DNA from: Streptomyces niveus
GTDB lineage: Bacteria; Actinomycetota; Actinomycetes; Streptomycetales; Streptomycetaceae
Reading direction: 5' to 3'
Length of the DNA stretch: 64,000 bases
Assembly: GCF_002009175.1 (NCBI RefSeq)
Contig: NZ_CP018047.1
Location: forward strand, 6,138,001-6,202,000
Shown one piece after another: positions 60,328 to 64,000 of the stretch. A program made the position numbers and the translations under genes. The notes beneath the pieces are model-generated. The model was given only the letters and a program-made list of their open reading frames with translations, had not been told where the DNA came from and ran no database searches. Positions within the stretch are counted from its first letter, which is position 1. Every line of letters starts with the position of its first letter.

Positions 60328-60411
60328 TGCCGGGTGCGGGATTCGAACCCGCAAGCCCTTTCGGGCAGAGGTGTTTGAGACCTCCGTGTAAGCCAATTCC
60401 ACCAACCCGGC
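60328..60411 (-). tRNA. tRNA-Leu (anticodon CAA)
   Basis: 84-nt class II tRNA on the minus strand. The acceptor stem GCCGGGT pairs with ACCCGGC. The anticodon stem GAGGT/ACCTC encloses loop CTCAAAC with anticodon CAA, reading UUG. There is a long variable arm TGCCCGAAAGGGCT, and the T-arm contains GGGTTCGAATCCC. The 3' CCA is not encoded. A terminator hairpin follows. Confidence 0.95.
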
Positions 60412-60505
60412 GACTCAGTGCGAGAGAAGTCTACCGGGTCCCCACGTGCCGTTTCATCTAGGTAGGCTCAGGGACAGCAGTATCTGCCAGTTACGAGGAG
60501 CCTCA

Positions 60506-61156
60506 GTGACCGCCCCCGAGTCGCCCCAGCCCGTCGACGACGACAAGTCGCACGTCCCGCCCCTCACGACGCGAGTCGTCATCGCCGAGGACGAGGCGCT
60601 CATCCGTCTCGACCTCAAGGAGATGCTCGAAGAGGAGGGCTACTCCGTCGTGGGCGAGGCCGGTGACGGTGAGCGTGCCGTTGAGTTGGCCCGCGAGCAC
60701 CGGCCCGATCTCGTCATCCTCGATGTGAAGATGCCCGTCCTCGACGGCATCTCCGCCGCCGAGCGCATCGCGGGGGAGTCCATCGCCCCCGTCCTGATGC
60801 TCACCGCCTTCTCCCAGCGCGATCTCGTGGAGCGTGCCCGGGACGCCGGCGCGATGGCGTATCTCGTGAAGCCGTTCAGCAAGAGCGACGTCGTACCGGC
60901 CATCGAGATGGCCGTCTCGCGCTTCAACGAGCTCAAGGCCCTTGAGCAGGAGGTCGCCGATCTGACGACCCGGCTGGAGACGCGCAAGCTCGTGGACCGC
61001 GCCAAGTCGATCCTGCAGACGCAGTACGGCCTCACGGAGCCCGCCGCCTTCCGGTGGATCCAGAAGACCTCGATGGACCGGCGGCTGTCGATGCAGCAGG
61101 TTGCCGAGGCCGTCATCGAGGACGCCGAGGAGAAGAAGGCCGCGAAGGGGCAGTAG
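60506..61156 (+). CDS. Response regulator with ANTAR RNA-binding domain
   Basis: 216 aa from GTG 60506, with ACGAGGAG 5 bases upstream. A CheY-like receiver domain (about 23-140) has D29-E30, phospho-acceptor D73, T100 and K122. A coiled-coil linker (about 145-160) leads to the ANTAR domain (about 148-205: DRAKSILQTQYGLTEPAAFRWIQKTSMDRR). It resembles mycobacterial PdtaR (Rv1626), an antitermination-type regulator. No sensor kinase gene is adjacent. Confidence 0.94.
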   Translation: MTAPESPQPVDDDKSHVPPLTTRVVIAEDEALIRLDLKEMLEEEGYSVVGEAGDGERAVELAREHRPDLVILDVKMPVLDGISAAERIAGESIAPVLMLTAFSQRDLVERARDAGAMAYLVKPFSKSDVVPAIEMAVSRFNELKALEQEVADLTTRLETRKLVDRAKSILQTQYGLTEPAAFRWIQKTSMDRRLSMQQVAEAVIEDAEEKKAAKGQ

Positions 61157-61176
61157 TCGCCCCGCACCGCACACGT

Positions 61177-61214
61177 GAGAAGGCCCGCAACCCCTCGGGG
61201 GCGCGGGCCTTCTC
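61177..61214. terminator. Bidirectional terminator between ANTAR regulator and livF
   Basis: A perfect 12-bp stem (61177-61188 with 61203-61214) with an inner CCCC/GGGG pairing in the loop, between convergent genes. Confidence 0.8.
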
Positions 61215-61231
61215 GTATCCGTATCCGCTGC

Positions 61232-62847
<1,616 letters not shown>

Positions 62848-62851
62848 TGGG

Positions 62852-64000
62852 TCACACCCCCGCCTTTTTGAGGCCGATATCGCCCTTGGGGGCGTCGAGT
62901 TGCCCGGTCTCGTGGAATTCCAGCTGCTTCCTGCGGTCGGCGATGAGGCCTTCGGGGCGGAAGCGCATCAGGAGGATGAGCGCGACGCCGAAGAGCAGGA
63001 GCTGGTAGTCGGCCATGAACTGGAGCTTCGCCGGGATGAGGTAGAGCAGCGCCGCGCCGATGAGGGGTCCGCTGACCGTGCCCATGCCGCCGAGGATGAC
63101 GGCGGCGAGCAGGAAGGCGGAGTTCGGCGGTACGGCCTCGACGAACTTGTACTGGGCGGGTGTGACGGTGAAGGTCACGTGCGCCTGTACGGTGCCGGCC
63201 ATGCCGGCGAGGGTGGCGCCGAGGGCGAAGGCGAGCAGCTTGAGCCGGAAGGCGTTGATGCCCATGGCCCTGGCGGCGGTCTCGTCCTCGCGGATGGCGA
63301 CCCAGGCGCGGCCGATGCGGGACTGGTCGGACCGGCGGAAGACGGTGACCACGATGATGGTGAACAGGAGCATGAGCAGGTAGTAGTTGGAGAACCTGCC
63401 CAGCTCCATTCCCAAGATCGTATGGGACTCCCCGAGGTTGAACCCGAAGAGTTCGAGGTCCGGGATGTTGGGGATGCCGTTGGATCCGTTGGTGACGTCG
63501 GGGCCCGAGGAGCCGTCGAGGTTCTGCATCGTGATGCGGAAGATCTCACCGAAGCCGAGGGTGACGATGGCGAGGTAGTCGCCGTGCAGTCGCAGTGTCG
63601 GTGCGCCGATGACGACACCGAAGATCAGTGAGGCGCCCGCGCCGCACAGGACCGCGGCCCAGAACGGCAGGTGCAGGCCGATCGTGGAGGACGGCGAGCC
63701 GGAGACGAGGGCGGCCGTGTAGGCGCCGACGCCGAGGAACGCGACGTATCCGAGGTCGAGGAGGCCGGCGAGGCCGACGACGACGTTGAGGCCCAGGGCG
63801 ACGGTGGCGAAGATCAGGATGTTCGTACCGATGGTGGCGTACGCGTCGTTGCTCTGGGTGAACGGGAAGGCGAACGCGGCGACGAAGGCCGCGGTCACGG
63901 TCACGTTCTTGTGCTTGCTGGTGAGGCCCGCGAGGCGGCGGTTGAGGCCGGCACGGGAGATCGCCGTGGCGCCGAATCCGACGAGGATCAGGAAGCCGAT
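62852..64000 (-). CDS. livM: Branched-chain amino-acid ABC transporter permease (partial)
   Basis: The reading frame continues past a GTG at 63904 to the window edge, with another hydrophobic segment (IGFLILVGFGATAI) upstream, so the gene is cut by the end of the window. At least eight transmembrane helices are visible. The permease signature loop REDETAARAMGINAFRLKLLAFALGA is present, as is GLAGLLDLGYVAFLGVGAYTAAL. Together with livG and livF it forms the transporter; livH and the binding protein should be upstream. Confidence 0.92.
   Translation of the reverse strand: MGFLILVGFGATAISRAGLNRRLAGLTSKHKNVTVTAAFVAAFAFPFTQSNDAYATIGTNILIFATVALGLNVVVGLAGLLDLGYVAFLGVGAYTAALVSGSPSSTIGLHLPFWAAVLCGAGASLIFGVVIGAPTLRLHGDYLAIVTLGFGEIFRITMQNLDGSSGPDVTNGSNGIPNIPDLELFGFNLGESHTILGMELGRFSNYYLLMLLFTIIVVTVFRRSDQSRIGRAWVAIREDETAARAMGINAFRLKLLAFALGATLAGMAGTVQAHVTFTVTPAQYKFVEAVPPNSAFLLAAVILGGMGTVSGPLIGAALLYLIPAKLQFMADYQLLLFGVALILLMRFRPEGLIADRRKQLEFHETGQLDAPKGDIGLKKAGV

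Noticed and set aside
60328..60411. An integrated element with attachment site at the tRNA-Leu 3' end
   Set aside because: I saw no second copy of the tRNA 3' end in the flanking DNA, and no integrase gene.
62852..63904. livM as a complete gene starting at GTG 63904
   Set aside because: The frame stays open with a further hydrophobic segment to the window edge, so the true start is outside.

Overview
The window is chromosomal DNA from a high-GC actinomycete, almost certainly a Streptomyces. Codon third positions are strongly GC-biased. ATGA-overlapping operons, GTG and TTG starts, frequent start codons a few bases behind a -10 box, and rare TTA codons are all typical. The gene order his - trp - lgt - gltBD - pyk - ANTAR regulator - liv matches the conserved Streptomyces core as I remember it. 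Both ends are cut: the hisD tail on the left and livM on the right.

Layout. 1-4485 is a tightly overlapping histidine operon (hisD end, hisC, hisB, a 55-aa membrane protein, hisH, priA, a RidA-family gene, hisF). 4711-12441 is accessory and regulatory: a secreted cutinase/PET-hydrolase-type esterase, a LuxR (LAL) regulator with two TTA codons, a PucR-type regulator, and a winged-helix regulator with a small protein and an MFS exporter. 12458-20266 holds a TIGR03085 protein, hisI and the tryptophan genes (trpE, a Trp-associated membrane protein, an HGxxPAAW protein, a DUF2752 protein, trpC, trpM, trpB, trpA). No trpF is present, which fits the dual HisA/TrpF role of PriA. 20353-22271 has a membrane-anchored DsbA-like protein and lgt.

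22361-30846 (minus strand) is the most unusual block. It is a seven-gene run, mostly overlapping by 4 bases: four divergent ADP-ribosylglycohydrolase paralogues, a PfkB/ribokinase, a CaiB/BaiF CoA-transferase and a CitE-like lyase. It looks like an undescribed ribosyl-substrate catabolic or ADP-ribose processing pathway. One paralogue carries an in-frame array of seven 45-bp repeats grown from a dispersed Streptomyces-type palindromic repeat. Two of the four paralogues have altered metal-site residues.

31072-44936 contains a VIT1/CCC1 transporter, gltB and gltD, a VWA protein, a cold-shock gene with a terminator-like leader, a DEAD-box helicase, a secreted RNase/barstar pair, an ankyrin/HEAT protein and an HExxH protein with a zinc ribbon. 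45310-47311 has two tandem secreted trypsins with duplicated promoters. 47448-57817 has a GH35 beta-galactosidase divergent from an AraC regulator, chorismate mutase, pepN, an orphan lysine/ornithine N-hydroxylase, a Tat-exported 5'-nucleotidase and a SIMPL protein. 57999-64000 has pyruvate kinase, an HTH-LAGLIDADG protein next to tRNA-Leu(CAA), an ANTAR response regulator and the livF-livG-livM branched-chain amino-acid transporter genes.

All function calls are by reading motifs and remembered family members. No database search was run.
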